Source of the DNA: Parapristionchus giblindavisi
Taxonomy: Eukaryota; Nematoda; Chromadorea; Rhabditida; Diplogasteridae
Reading direction: 5' to 3'
NCBI GenBank assembly: GCA_943737045.1
Contig: CALSFV010000276.1
Location: 434,001-498,000 of the forward strand
Length of the DNA: 64,000 bases
Shown here: positions 36,501 to 49,563 of the stretch, piece by piece
How the letters are laid out: each line of letters begins with the position of its first letter
Position numbering within the stretch: the stretch's first letter is position 1
The notes under the pieces: model-generated
The model's database searches: none
Told to the model about the DNA's origin: nothing
Seen by the model: only the letters and a program-made list of their open reading frames with translations
Made by a program: the position numbers and the translations under genes

Positions 36501-39500
36501 ATTCTGAATAATCTACACTTCAGTTCATGTCAAACTGTAATCTGGTGTTGATTCCACAATGCCCAAAGTACCAAAGTAGCTTTCACTCTGATAAGACCAA
36601 AAGATTACCTGACATGAAACATTTTCTGCTAGACCCAGCGTGTCATATACCAAACGAAAGAGCAAAAAATTCTGAGTATTTTGCACGTTCCCATGTTGAA
36701 CAACGGCCACTGCAGCCGAATTAACAAAATTGAATTATGCATTTTTGGCAATAAAGAATTCGTGACACGTCAATGCTTTATCGTAGCATATCGTAGCATA
36801 TACCACGTGAAAGAGCAAAGAATTCTGAATAATCTACACTTCAGTTCATGTCAAACTGTAATCTGGTGTTGATTCCACAATGCCCAAAGTACCAAAGTAG
36901 CTTTCACTCTGATAAGACCAAAAGATTACCTGACATGAAAAATTTTCTGCTAGACCCAGCGTGTCATATACCAAACGAAAGAGCAAAAAATTCTGAGTAT
37001 TTTGCACGTTCCCATGTTGAACAACGGCCACTGCAGCCGAATTAACAAAATTGAATGATGCATTTTGGCAATAAAGAATTCGTGACACGTCAATGCTTTA
37101 TCGTAGCATATCGTAGCATATACCACGTGAAAGAGCAAAAAATTCTGAATAATCTACACTTCAGTTCATGTCAAACTGTAATCTGGTGTTGATTCCACAA
37201 TGCCCAAAGTACCAAAGTAGCTTTCACTCTGATAAGACCAAAAGATTACCTGACATGAAAAATATTCTGCTAGACCCAGCGTGTCATATACCAAACGAAA
37301 GAGCAAAAAATTCTGAGTATTTTGCACGTTCCCATGTTGAACAACGGCCACTGCAGCCGAATTAACAAAATTGAATTATGCATTTTTGGCAATAAAGAAT
37401 TCGTGACACGTCAATGCTTTATCGTAGCATATCGTAGCATATACCACGTGAAAGAGCAAAAAATTCTGAATAATCTACACTTCAGTTCATGTCAAACTGT
37501 AATCTGGTTTTGATTCCACAATGCTCAAAGTACCAAAGTAGCTTTCACTCTGATAAGACCAAAAGATTACCTGACATGAAACATTTTCTGCTAGACCCAG
37601 CGTGTCATATACCAAACGAAAGAGCAAAAAATTCTGAGTATTTTGCACGTTCCCATGTTGAACAACGGCCACTGCAGCCGAATTAACAAAATTGAATTAT
37701 GCATTTTTGGCAATAAAGAATTCGTGACACGTCAATGCTTTATCGTAGCATATCGTAGCATATACCACGTGAAAGAGCAAAAAATTCTGAATAATCTACA
37801 CTTCAGTTCATGTCAAACTGTAATCTGGTGTTGATTCCACAATGCCCAAAGTACCAAAGTAGCTTTCACTCTGATAAGACCAAAAGATTACCTGACATGA
37901 AACATTTTCTGCTAGACCCAGCGTGTCATATACCAAACGAAAGAGCAAAAAATTCTGAGTATTTTGCACGTTCCCATGTTGAACAACGGCCACTGCAGCC
38001 GAATTAACAAAATTGAATTATGCATTTTTGGCAATAAAGAATTCGTGACACGTCAATGCTTTATCGTAGCATATCGTAGCATATACCACGTGAAAGAGCA
38101 AAAAATTCTGAATAATCTACACTTCAGTTCATGTCAAACTGTAATCTGGTGTTGATTCCACAATGCCCAAAGTACCAAAGTAGCTTTCACTCTGATAAGA
38201 CCAAAAGATTACCTGACATGAAACATTTTCTGCTAGACCCAGCGTGTCATATACCAAACGAAAGAGCAAAAAATTCTGAGTATTTTGCACGTTCCCATGT
38301 TGAACAACGGCCACTGCAGCCGAATTAACAAAATTGAATTATGCATTTTTGGCAATAAAGAATTCGTGACACGTCAATGCTTTATCGTAGCATATCGTAG
38401 CATATACCACGTGAAAGAGCAAAAAATTCTGAATAATCTACACTTCAGTTCATGTCAAACTGTAATCTGGTGTTGATTCCACAATGCCCAAAGTACCAAA
38501 GTAGCTTTCACTCTGATAAGACCAAAAGATTACCTGACATGAAACATTTTCTGCTAGACCCAGCGTGTCATATACCAAACGAAAGAGCAAAAAATTCTGA
38601 GTATTTTGCACGTTCCCATGTTGAACAACGGCCACTGCAGCCGAATTAACAAAATTGAATTATGCATTTTTGGCAATAAAGAATTCGTGACACGTCAATG
38701 CTTTATCGTAGCATATCGTAGCATATACCACGTGAAAGAGCAAAAAATTCTGAATAATCTACACTTCAGTTCATGTCAAACTGTAATCTGGTGTTGATTC
38801 CACAATGCCCAAAGTACCAAAGTAGCTTTCACTCTGATAAGACCAAAAGATTACCTGACATGAAACATTTTCTGCTAGACCCAGCGTGTCATATACCAAA
38901 CGAAAGAGCAAAAAATTCTGAGTATTTTGCACGTTCCCATGTTGAACAACGGCCACTGCAGCCGAATTAACAAAATTGAATTATGCATTTTTGGCAATAA
39001 AGAATTCGTGACACGTCAATGCTTTATCGTAGCATATCGTAGCATATACCACGTGAAAGAGCAAAAAATTCTGAATAATCTACACTTCAGTTCATGTCAA
39101 ACTGTAATCTGGTGTTGATTCCACAATGCCCAAAGTACCAAAGTAGCTTTCACTCTGATAAGACCAAAAGATTACCTGACATGAAACATTTTCTGCTAGA
39201 CCCAGCGTGTCATATACCAAACGAAAGAGCAAAAAATTCTGAGTATTTTGCACGTTCCCATGTTGAACAACGGCCACTGCAGCCGAATTAACAAAATTGA
39301 ATTATGCATTTTTGGCAATAAAGAATTCGTGACACGTCAATGCTTTATCGTAGCATATCGTAGCATATACCACGTGAAAGAGCAAAAAATTCTGAATAAT
39401 CTACACTTCAGTTCATGTCAAACTGTAATCTGGTGTTGATTCCACAATGCCCAAAGTACCAAAGTAGCTTTCACTCTGATAAGACCAAAAGATTACCTGA

Positions 39501-40054
39501 CATGAAACATTTTCTGCTAGACCCAGCGTGTCATATACCAAACGAAAGAGCAAAAAATTCTGAGTATTTTGCACGTTCCCATGTTGAACAACGGCCACTG
39601 CAGCCGAATTAACAAAATTGAATTATGCATTTTTGGCAATAAAGAATTCGTGACACGTCAATGCTTTATCGTAGCATATCGTAGCATATACCACGTGAAA
39701 GAGCAAAAAATTCTGAATAATCTACACTTCAGTTCATGTCAAACTGTAATCTGGTGTTGATTCCACAATGCCCAAAGTACCAAAGTAGCTTTCACTCTGA
39801 TAAGACCAAAAGATTACCTGACATGAAACATTTTCTGCTAGACCCAGCGTGTCATATACCAAACGAAAGAGCAAAAAATTCTGAGTATTTTGCACGTTCC
39901 CATGTTGAACAACGGCCACTGCAGCCGAATTAACAAAATTGAATTATGCATTTTTGGCAATAAAGAATTCGTGACACGTCAATGCTTTATCGTAGCATAT
40001 CGTAGCATATACCACGTGAAAGAGCAAAGAATTCTGAATAATCTACACTTCAGT

Positions 40055-43000
40055 TCATGTCAAACTGTAATCTGGTGTTGATTCCACAATGCCCAAAGTA
40101 CCAAAGTAGCTTTCACTCTGATAAGACCAAAAGATTACCTGACATGAAAAATTTTCTGCTAGACCCAGCGTGTCATATACCAAACGAAAGAGCAAAAAAT
40201 TCTGAGTATTTTGCACGTTCCCATGTTGAACAACGGCCACTGCAGCCGAATTAACAAAGTTGAATTATGCATTTTTGGCAATAAAGAATTCGTGACACGT
40301 CAATGCTTTATCGTAGCATATCGTAGCATATACCACGTGAAAGAGCAAAAAATTCTGAATAATCTACACTTCAGTTCATGTCAAACTGTAATCTGGTTTT
40401 GATTCCACAATGCTCAAAGTACCAAAGTAGCTTTCACTCTGATAAGACCAAAAGATTACCTGACATGAAAAATTTTCTGCTAGACCCAGCGTGTCATATA
40501 CCAAACGAAAGAGCAAAAAATTCTGAGTATTTTGCACGTTCCCATGTTGAACAACGGCCACTGCAGCCGAATTAACAAAATTGAATTATGCATTTTTGGC
40601 AATAAAGAATTCGTGACACGTCAATGCTTTATCGTAGCATATCGTAGCATATACCACGTGAAAGAGCAAAAAATTCTGAATAATCTACACTTCAGTTCAT
40701 GTCAAACTGTAATCTGGTGTTGATTCCACAATGCCCAAAGTACCAAAGTAGCTTTCAATCTGATAAGACCAAAAGATTACCTGACATGAAACATTTTCTG
40801 CTAGACCCAGCGTGTCATATACCAAACGAAAGAGCAAAAAATTCTGAGTATTTTGCACGTTCCCATGTTGAACAACGGCCACTGCAGCCGAATTAACAAA
40901 ATTGAATTATGCATTTTTGGCAATAAAGAATTCGTGACACGTCAATGCTTTATCGTAGCATATCGTAGCATATACCACGTGAAAGAGCAAAAAATTCTGA
41001 ATAATCTACACTTCAGTTCATGTCAAACTGTAATCTGGTGTTGATTCCACAATGCCCAAAGTACCAAAGTAGCTTTCACTCTGATAAGACCAAAAGATTA
41101 CCTGACATGAAACATTTTCTGCTAGACCCAGCGTGTCATATACCAAACGAAAGAGCAAAAAATTCTGAGTATTTTGCACGTTCCCATGTTGAACAACGGC
41201 CACTGCAGCCGAATTAACAAAATTGAATTATGCATTTTTGGCAATAAAGAATTCGTGACACGTCAATGCTTTATCGTAGCATATCGTAGCATATACCACG
41301 TGAAAGAGCAAAGAATTCTGAATAATCTACACTTCAATTCATGTCAAACTGTAATCTGGTGTTGATTCCACAATGCCCAAAGTACCAAAGTAGCTTTCAC
41401 TCTGATAAGACCAAAAGATTACCTGACATGAAAAATTTTCTGCTAGACCCAGCGTGTCATATACCAAACGAAAGAGCAAAAAATTCTGAGTATTTTGCAC
41501 GTTCCCATGTTGAACAACGGCCACTGCAGCCGAATTAACAAAGTTGAATTATGCATTTTTGGCAATAAAGAATTCGTGACACGTCAATGCTTTATCGTAG
41601 CATATCGTAGCATATACCACGTGAAAGAGCAAAAAATTCTGAATAATCTACACTTCAGTTCATGTCAAACTGTAATCTGGTTTTGATTCCACAATGCTCA
41701 AAGTACCAAAGTAGCTTTCACTCTGATAAGACCAAAAGATTACCTGACATGAAAAATTTTCTGCTAGACCCAGCGTGTCATATACCAAACGAAAGAGCAA
41801 AAAATTCTGAGTATTTTGCACGTTCCCATGTTGAACAACGGCCACTGCAGCCGAATTAACAAAATTGAATTATGCATTTTTGGCAATAAAGAATTCGTGA
41901 CACGTCAATGCTTTATCGTAGCATATCGTAGCATATACCACGTGAAAGAGCAAAAAATTCTGAATAATCTACACTTCAGTTCATGTCAAACTGTAATCTG
42001 GTGTTGATTCCACAATGCCCAAAGTACCAAAGTAGCTTTCAATCTGATAAGACCAAAAGATTACCTGACATGAAACATTTTCTGCTAGACCCAGCGTGTC
42101 ATATACCAAACGAAAGAGCAAAAAATTCTGAGTATTTTGCACGTTCCCATGTTGAACAACGGCCACTGCAGCCGAATTAACAAAATTGAATTATGCATTT
42201 TTGGCAATAAAGAATTCGTGACACGTCAATGCTTTATCGTAGCATATCGTAGCATATACCACGTGAAAGAGCAAAAAATTCTGAATAATCTACACTTCAG
42301 TTCATGTCAAACTGTAATCTGGTGTTGATTCCACAATGCCCAAAGTACCAAAGTAGCTTTCACTCTGATAAGACCAAAAGATTACCTGACATGAAACATT
42401 TTCTGCTAGACCCAGCGTGTCATATACCAAACGAAAGAGCAAAAAATTCTGAGTATTTTGCACGTTCCCATGTTGAACAACGGCCACTGCAGCCGAATTA
42501 ACAAAATTGAATTATGCATTTTTGGCAATAAAGAATTCGTGACACGTCAATGCTTTATCGTAGCATATCGTAGCATATACCACGTGAAAGAGCAAAGAAT
42601 TCTGAATAATCTACACTTCAATTCATGTCAAACTGTAATCTGGTGTTGATTCCACAATGCCCAAAGTACCAAAGTAGCTTTCACTCTGATAAGACCAAAA
42701 GATTACCTGACATGAAAAATTTTCTGCTAGACCCAGCGTGTCATATACCAAACGAAAGAGCAAAAAATTCTGAGTATTTTGCACGTTCCCATGTTGAACA
42801 ACGGCCACTGCAGCCGAATTAACAAAGTTGAATTATGCATTTTTGGCAATAAAGAATTCGTGACACGTCAATGCTTTATCGTAGCATATCGTAGCATATA
42901 CCACGTGAAAGAGCAAAAAATTCTGAATAATCTACACTTCAGTTCATGTCAAACTGTAATCTGGTTTTGATTCCACAATGCTCAAAGTACCAAAGTAGCT

Positions 43001-43264
43001 TCCACTCTGATAAGACCAAAAGATTACCTGACATGAAAAATTTTCTGCTAGACCCAGCGTGTCATATACCAAACGAAAGAGCAAAAAATTCTGAGTATTT
43101 TGCACGTTCCCATGTTGAACAACGGCCACTGCAGCCGAATTAACAAAATTGAATTATGCATTTTTGGCAATAAAGAATTCGTGACACGTCAATGCTTTAT
43201 CGTAGCATATCGTAGCATATACCACGTGAAAGAGCAAAAAATTCTGAATAATCTACACTTCAGT
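40055..43264 (+). repeat. Four-monomer higher-order repeat (1,284 bp)
   Basis: Marker variants recur every 1,284 bp: CAAAGTTG near 40258, 41542 and 42826; TTTCAATCTG near 40757 and 42041; and CTTCAATTC near 41337 and 42621. Two full units (40055-41338 and 41339-42622) and a partial third are visible. This indicates recent amplification of a four-monomer block. Confidence 0.9.
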
Positions 43265-43587
43265 TCATGTCAAACTGTAATCTGGTTTTGATTCCACAAT
43301 GCTCAAAGTACCAAAGTAGCTTTCACTCTGATAAGACCAAAAGATTACCTGACATGAAAAATTTTCTGCTAGACCCAGTGTGTCATATACCAAACGAAAG
43401 AGCAAAAAATTCTGAGTATTTTGCACGTTCCCATGTTGAACAACGGCCACTGCAGCCGAATTAACAAAATTGAATTATGCATTTTTGGCAATAAAGAATT
43501 CGTGACACGTCAATGCTTTATCGTAGCATATCGTAGCATATACCACGTGAAAGAGCAAAAAATTCTGAATAATCTACACTTCAGTTC

Positions 43588-46500
43588 ATGTCAAACTGTA
43601 ATCTGGTGTTGATTCCACAATGCCCAAAGTACCAAAGTAGCTTTCACTCTGATAAGACCAAAAGATTACCTGACATGAAACATTTTCTGCTAGACCCAGC
43701 GTGTCATATACCAAACGAAAGAGCAAAAAATTCTGAGTATTTTGCACGTTCCCATGTTGAACAACGGCCACTTCAGCCGAATTACCAAAATTGAATTATG
43801 CATTTTTGGCAATAAAGAATTCGTGACACGTCAATGCTTTATCGTAGCATATCGTAGCATATACCACGTGAAAGAGCAAAAAATTCTGAATAATCTACAC
43901 TTCAGTTCATGTCAAACTGTAATCTGGTGTTGATTCCACAATGCCCAAAGTACCAAAGTAGCTTTCACTCTGATAAGACCAAAAGATTACCTGACATGAA
44001 ACATTTTCTGCTAGACCCAGCGTGTCATATACCAAACGAAAGAGCAAAAAATTCTGAGTATTTTGCACGTTCCCATGTTGAACAACGGCCACTGCAGCCG
44101 AATTAACAAAATTGAATTATGCATTTTTAGCAATAAAGAATTCGTGACACGTCAATGCTTTATCGTAGCATATCGTAGCATATACCACGTGAAAGAGCAA
44201 AAAATTCTGAATAATCTACACTTCAGTTCATGTCAAACTGTAATCTGGTGTTGATTCCACAATGCCCAAAGTACCAAAGTAGCTTTCACTCTGATAAGAC
44301 CAAAAGATTACCTGACATGAAAAATTTTCTGCTAGACCCAGCGTGTCATATACCAAACGAAAGAGCAAAAAATTCTGAGTATTTTGCACGTTCCCATGTT
44401 GAACAACGGCCACTTCAGCCGAATTACCAAAATTGAATTATGCATTTTTGGCAATAAAGAATTCGTGACACGTCAATGCTTTATCGTAGCATATCGTAGC
44501 ATATACCACGTGAAAGAGCAAAAAATTCTGAATAATCTACACTTCAGTTCATGTCAAACTGTAATCTGGTTTTGATTCCACAATGCCCAAAGTACCAAAG
44601 TAGCTTTCACTCTGATAAGACCAAAAGATTACCTGACATGAAAAATTTTCTGCTAGACCCAGCGTGTTATATACCAAACGAAAGAGCAAAACATTCTGAG
44701 TATTTTGCACGTTCCCATGTTGAACAACGGCCACTGCAGCCGAATTAACAAAATTGAATTATGCATTTTTGGCAATAAAGAATTCGTGACACGTCAATGC
44801 TTTATCGTAGCATATCGTAGCATATACCACGTGAAAGGGCAAAACATTCTGAATAATCTACACTTCAGTTCATGTCAAACTGTAATCTGGTGTTGATTCC
44901 ACAATGCCCAAAGTACAAAAGTAGCTTTCACTCTGATAAGACCAAAAGATTACCTGACATGAAAAATTTTCTGCTAGACCCAGCGTTTCATATACCAAAC
45001 GAAAGAGCAAAAAATTCTGAGTATTTTGCACGTTCCCATGTTGAACAACGGCCACTTCAGCCGAATTAACAAAATTGAATTATGCATTTTTGGCAATAAA
45101 GAATTCGTGACACGTCAATGCTTTATCGTAGCATATCGTAGCATATACAACGTGAAAGAGCAAAAAATTCTGAATAATCTACACTTCAGTTCATGTCAAA
45201 CTGTAATCTGGTGTTGATTCCACAATGCTCAAAGTACCAAAGTAGCTTTCACTCTGATAAGACCAAAAGATTACCTGACATGAAAAATTTTCTGCTAGAC
45301 CCAGCGTGTCATATACCAAACGAAAGAGCAAAAAATTCTGAGTATTTTGCACGTTCCCATGTTGAACAACGGCCACTGCAGCCGAATTAACAAAATTGAA
45401 TTATGCATTTTTGGCAATAAAGAATTCGTGACACGTCAATGCTTTATCGTAGCATATCGTAGCATATACCACGTGAAAGAGCAAAAAATTCTGAATAATC
45501 TACACTTCAGTTCATGTCAAACTGTAATCTGGTGTTGATTCCACAATGCCCAAAGTACCAAAGTAGCTTTCACTCTGATAAGACCAAAAGATTACCTGAC
45601 ATGAAAAATATTCTGCTAGACCCAGCGTGTCATATACCAAACGAAAGAGCAAAAAATTCTGAGTATTTTGCACGTTCCCATGTTGAACAACGGCCACTGC
45701 AGCCGAATTAACAAAATTGAATTATGCATTTTTGGCAATAAAGAATTCGTGACACGTCAATGCTTTATCGTAGCATATCGTAGCATATACCACGTGAAAG
45801 AGCAAAAAATTCTGAATAATCTACACTTCAGTTCATGTCAAACTGTAATCTGGTTTTGATTCCACAATGCTCAAAGTACCAAAGTAGCTTTCACTCTGAT
45901 AAGACCAAAAGATTACCTGACATGAAAAATTTTCTGCTAGACCCAGCGTGTCATATACCAAACGAAAGAGCAAAAAATTCTGAGTATTTTGCACGTTCCC
46001 ATGTTGAACAACGGCCACTGCAGCCGAATTAACAAAATTGAATTATGCATTTTTGGCAATAAAGAATTCGTGACACGTCAATGCTTTATCGTAGCATATC
46101 GTAGCATATACCACGTGAAAGAGCAAAAAATTCTGAATAATCTACACTTCAGTTCATGTCAAACTGTAATCTGGTGTTGATTCCACAATGCCCAAAGTAC
46201 CAAAGTAGCTTTCACTCTGATAAGACCAAAAGACTACCTGACATGAAACATTTTCTGCTAGACCCAGCGTGTCATATACCAAACGAAAGAGCAAAAAATT
46301 CTGAGTATTTTGCACGTTCCCATGTTGAACAACGGCCACTTCAGCCGAATTACCAAAATTGAATTATGCATTTTTGGCAATAAAGAATTCGTGACACGTC
46401 AATGCTTTATCGTAGCATATCGTAGCATATACCACGTGAAAGAGCAAAAAATTCTGAATAATCTACACTTCAGTTCATGTCAAACTGTAATCTGGTGTTG

Positions 46501-49500
46501 ATTCCACAATGCCCAAAGTACCAAAGTAGCTTTCACTCTGATAAGACCAAAAGATTACCTGACATGAAACATTTTCTGCTAGACCCAGCGTGTCATATAC
46601 CAAACGAAAGAGCAAAAAATTCTGAGTATTTTGCACGTTCCCATGTTGAACAACGGCCACTGCAGCCGAATTAACAAAATTGAATTATGCATTTTTAGCA
46701 ATAAAGAATTCGTGACACGTCAATGCTTTATCGTAGCATATCGTAGCATATACCACGTGAAAGAGCAAAAAATTCTGAATAATCTACACTTCAGTTCATG
46801 TCAAACTGTAATCTGGTGTTGATTCCACAATGCCCAAAGTACCAAAGTAGCTTTCACTCTGATAAGACCAAAAGATTACCTGACATGAAAAATTTTCTGC
46901 TAGACCCAGCGTGTCATATACCAAACGAAAGAGCAAAAAATTCTGAGTATTTTGCACGTTCCCATGTTGAACAACGGCCACTTCAGCCGAATTACCAAAA
47001 TTGAATTATGCATTTTTGGCAATAAAGAATTCGTGACACGTCAATGCTTTATCGTAGCATATCGTAGCATATACCACGTGAAAGAGCAAAAAATTCTGAA
47101 TAATCTACACTTCAGTTCATGTCAAACTGTAATCTGGTTTTGATTCCACAATGCCCAAAGTACCAAAGTAGCTTTCACTCTGATAAGACCAAAAGATTAC
47201 CTGACATGAAAAATTTTCTGCTAGACCCAGCGTGTTATATACCAAACGAAAGAGCAAAACATTCTGAGTATTTTGCACGTTCCCATGTTGAACAACGGCC
47301 ACTGCAGCCGAATTAACAAAATTGAATTATGCATTTTTGGCAATAAAGAATTCGTGACACGTCAATGCTTTATCGTAGCATATCGTAGCATATACCACGT
47401 GAAAGAGCAAAAAATTCTGAATAATCTACACTTCAGTTCATGTCAAACTGTAATCTGGTTTTGATTCCACAATGCTCAAAGTACCAAAGTAGCTTTCACT
47501 CTGATAAGACCAAAAGATTACCTGACATGAAAAATTTTCTGCTAGACCCAGCGTGTCATATACCAAACGAAAGAGCAAAAAATTCTGAGTATTTTGCACG
47601 TTCCCATGTTGAACAACGGCCACTGCAGCCGAATTAACAAAATTGAATTATGCATTTTTGGCAATAAAGAATTCGTGACACGTCAATGCTTTATCGTAGC
47701 ATATCGTAGCATATACCACGTGAAAGAGCAAAAAATTCTGAATAATCTACACTTCAGTTCATGTCAAACTGTAATCTGGTGTTGATTCCACAATGCCCAA
47801 AGTACCAAAGTAGCTTTCACTCTGATAAGACCAAAAGACTACCTGACATGAAACATTTTCTGCTAGACCCAGCGTGTCATATACCAAACGAAAGAGCAAA
47901 AAATTCTGAGTATTTTGCACGTTCCCATGTTGAACAACGGCCACTTCAGCCGAATTACCAAAATTGAATTATGCATTTTTGGCAATAAAGAATTCGTGAC
48001 ACGTCAATGCTTTATCGTAGCATATCGTAGCATATACCACGTGAAAGAGCAAAAAATTCTGAATAATCTACACTTCAGTTCATGTCAAACTGTAATCTGG
48101 TGTTGATTCCACAATGCCCAAAGTACCAAAGTAGCTTTCACTCTGATAAGACCAAAAGATTACCTGACATGAAACATTTTCTGCTAGACCCAGCGTGTCA
48201 TATACCAAACGAAAGAGCAAAAAATTCTGAGTATTTTGCACGTTCCCATGTTGAACAACGGCCACTGCAGCCGAATTAACAAAATTGAATTATGCATTTT
48301 TAGCAATAAAGAATTCGTGACACGTCAATGCTTTATCGTAGCATATCGTAGCATATACCACGTGAAAGAGCAAAAAATTCTGAATAATCTACACTTCAGT
48401 TCATGTCAAACTGTAATCTGGTGTTGATTCCACAATGCCCAAAGTACCAAAGTAGCTTTCACTCTGATAAGACCAAAAGATTACCTGACATGAAAAATTT
48501 TCTGCTAGACCCAGCGTGTCATATACCAAACGAAAGAGCAAAAAATTCTGAGTATTTTGCACGTTCCCATGTTGAACAACGGCCACTTCAGCCGAATTAC
48601 CAAAATTGAATTATGCATTTTTGGCAATAAAGAATTCGTGACACGTCAATGCTTTATCGTAGCATATCGTAGCATATACCACGTGAAAGAGCAAAAAATT
48701 CTGAATAATCTACACTTCAGTTCATGTCAAACTGTAATCTGGTTTTGATTCCACAATGCCCAAAGTACCAAAGTAGCTTTCACTCTGATAAGACCAAAAG
48801 ATTACCTGACATGAAAAATTTTCTGCTAGACCCAGCGTGTTATATACCAAACGAAAGAGCAAAACATTCTGAGTATTTTGCACGTTCCCATGTTGAACAA
48901 CGGCCACTGCAGCCGAATTAACAAAATTGAATTATGCATTTTTGGCAATAAAGAATTCGTGACACGTCAATGCTTTATCGTAGCATATCGTAGCATATAC
49001 CACGTGAAAGGGCTAAACATTCTGAATAATCTACACTTCAGTTCATGTCAAACTGTAATCTGGTGTTGATTCCACAATGCCCAAAGTACAAAAGTAGCTT
49101 TCACTCTGATAAGACCAAAAGATTACCTGACATGAAAAATTTTCTGCTAGACCCAGCGTGTCATATACCAAACGAAAGAGCAAAAAATTCTGAGTATTTT
49201 GCACGTTCCCATGTTGAACAACGGCCACTTCAGCCGAATTAACAAAATTGAATTATGCATTTTTGGCAATAAAGAATTCGTGACACGTCAATGCTTTATC
49301 GTAGCATATCGTAGCATATACAACGTGAAAGAGCAAAAAATTCTGAATAATCTACACTTCAGTTCATGTCAAACTGTAATCTGGTGTTGATTCCACAATG
49401 CTCAAAGTACCAAAGTAGCTTTCACTCTGATAAGACCAAAAGATTACCTGACATGAAAAATTTTCTGCTAGACCCAGCGTGTCATATACCAAACGAAAGA

Positions 49501-49563
49501 GCAAAAAATTCTGAGTATTTTGCACGTTCCCATGTTGAACAACGGCCACTGCAGCCGAATTAA
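43588..49563 (+). repeat. Large duplicated satellite block (5, 8 and 13 monomer offsets)
   Basis: TTTTTAGC (instead of TTTTTGGC) occurs near 44128, 46696 and 48301, 2,568 and 1,605 bp apart. ATACAACGTG near 45147 and 49320 and GAAAGGGC near 44838 and 49011 are each 4,173 bp apart (13 monomers). AAGACTACC near 46232 and 47837 is 1,605 bp apart. The pattern shows nested unequal exchange over several kilobases. Confidence 0.85.
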
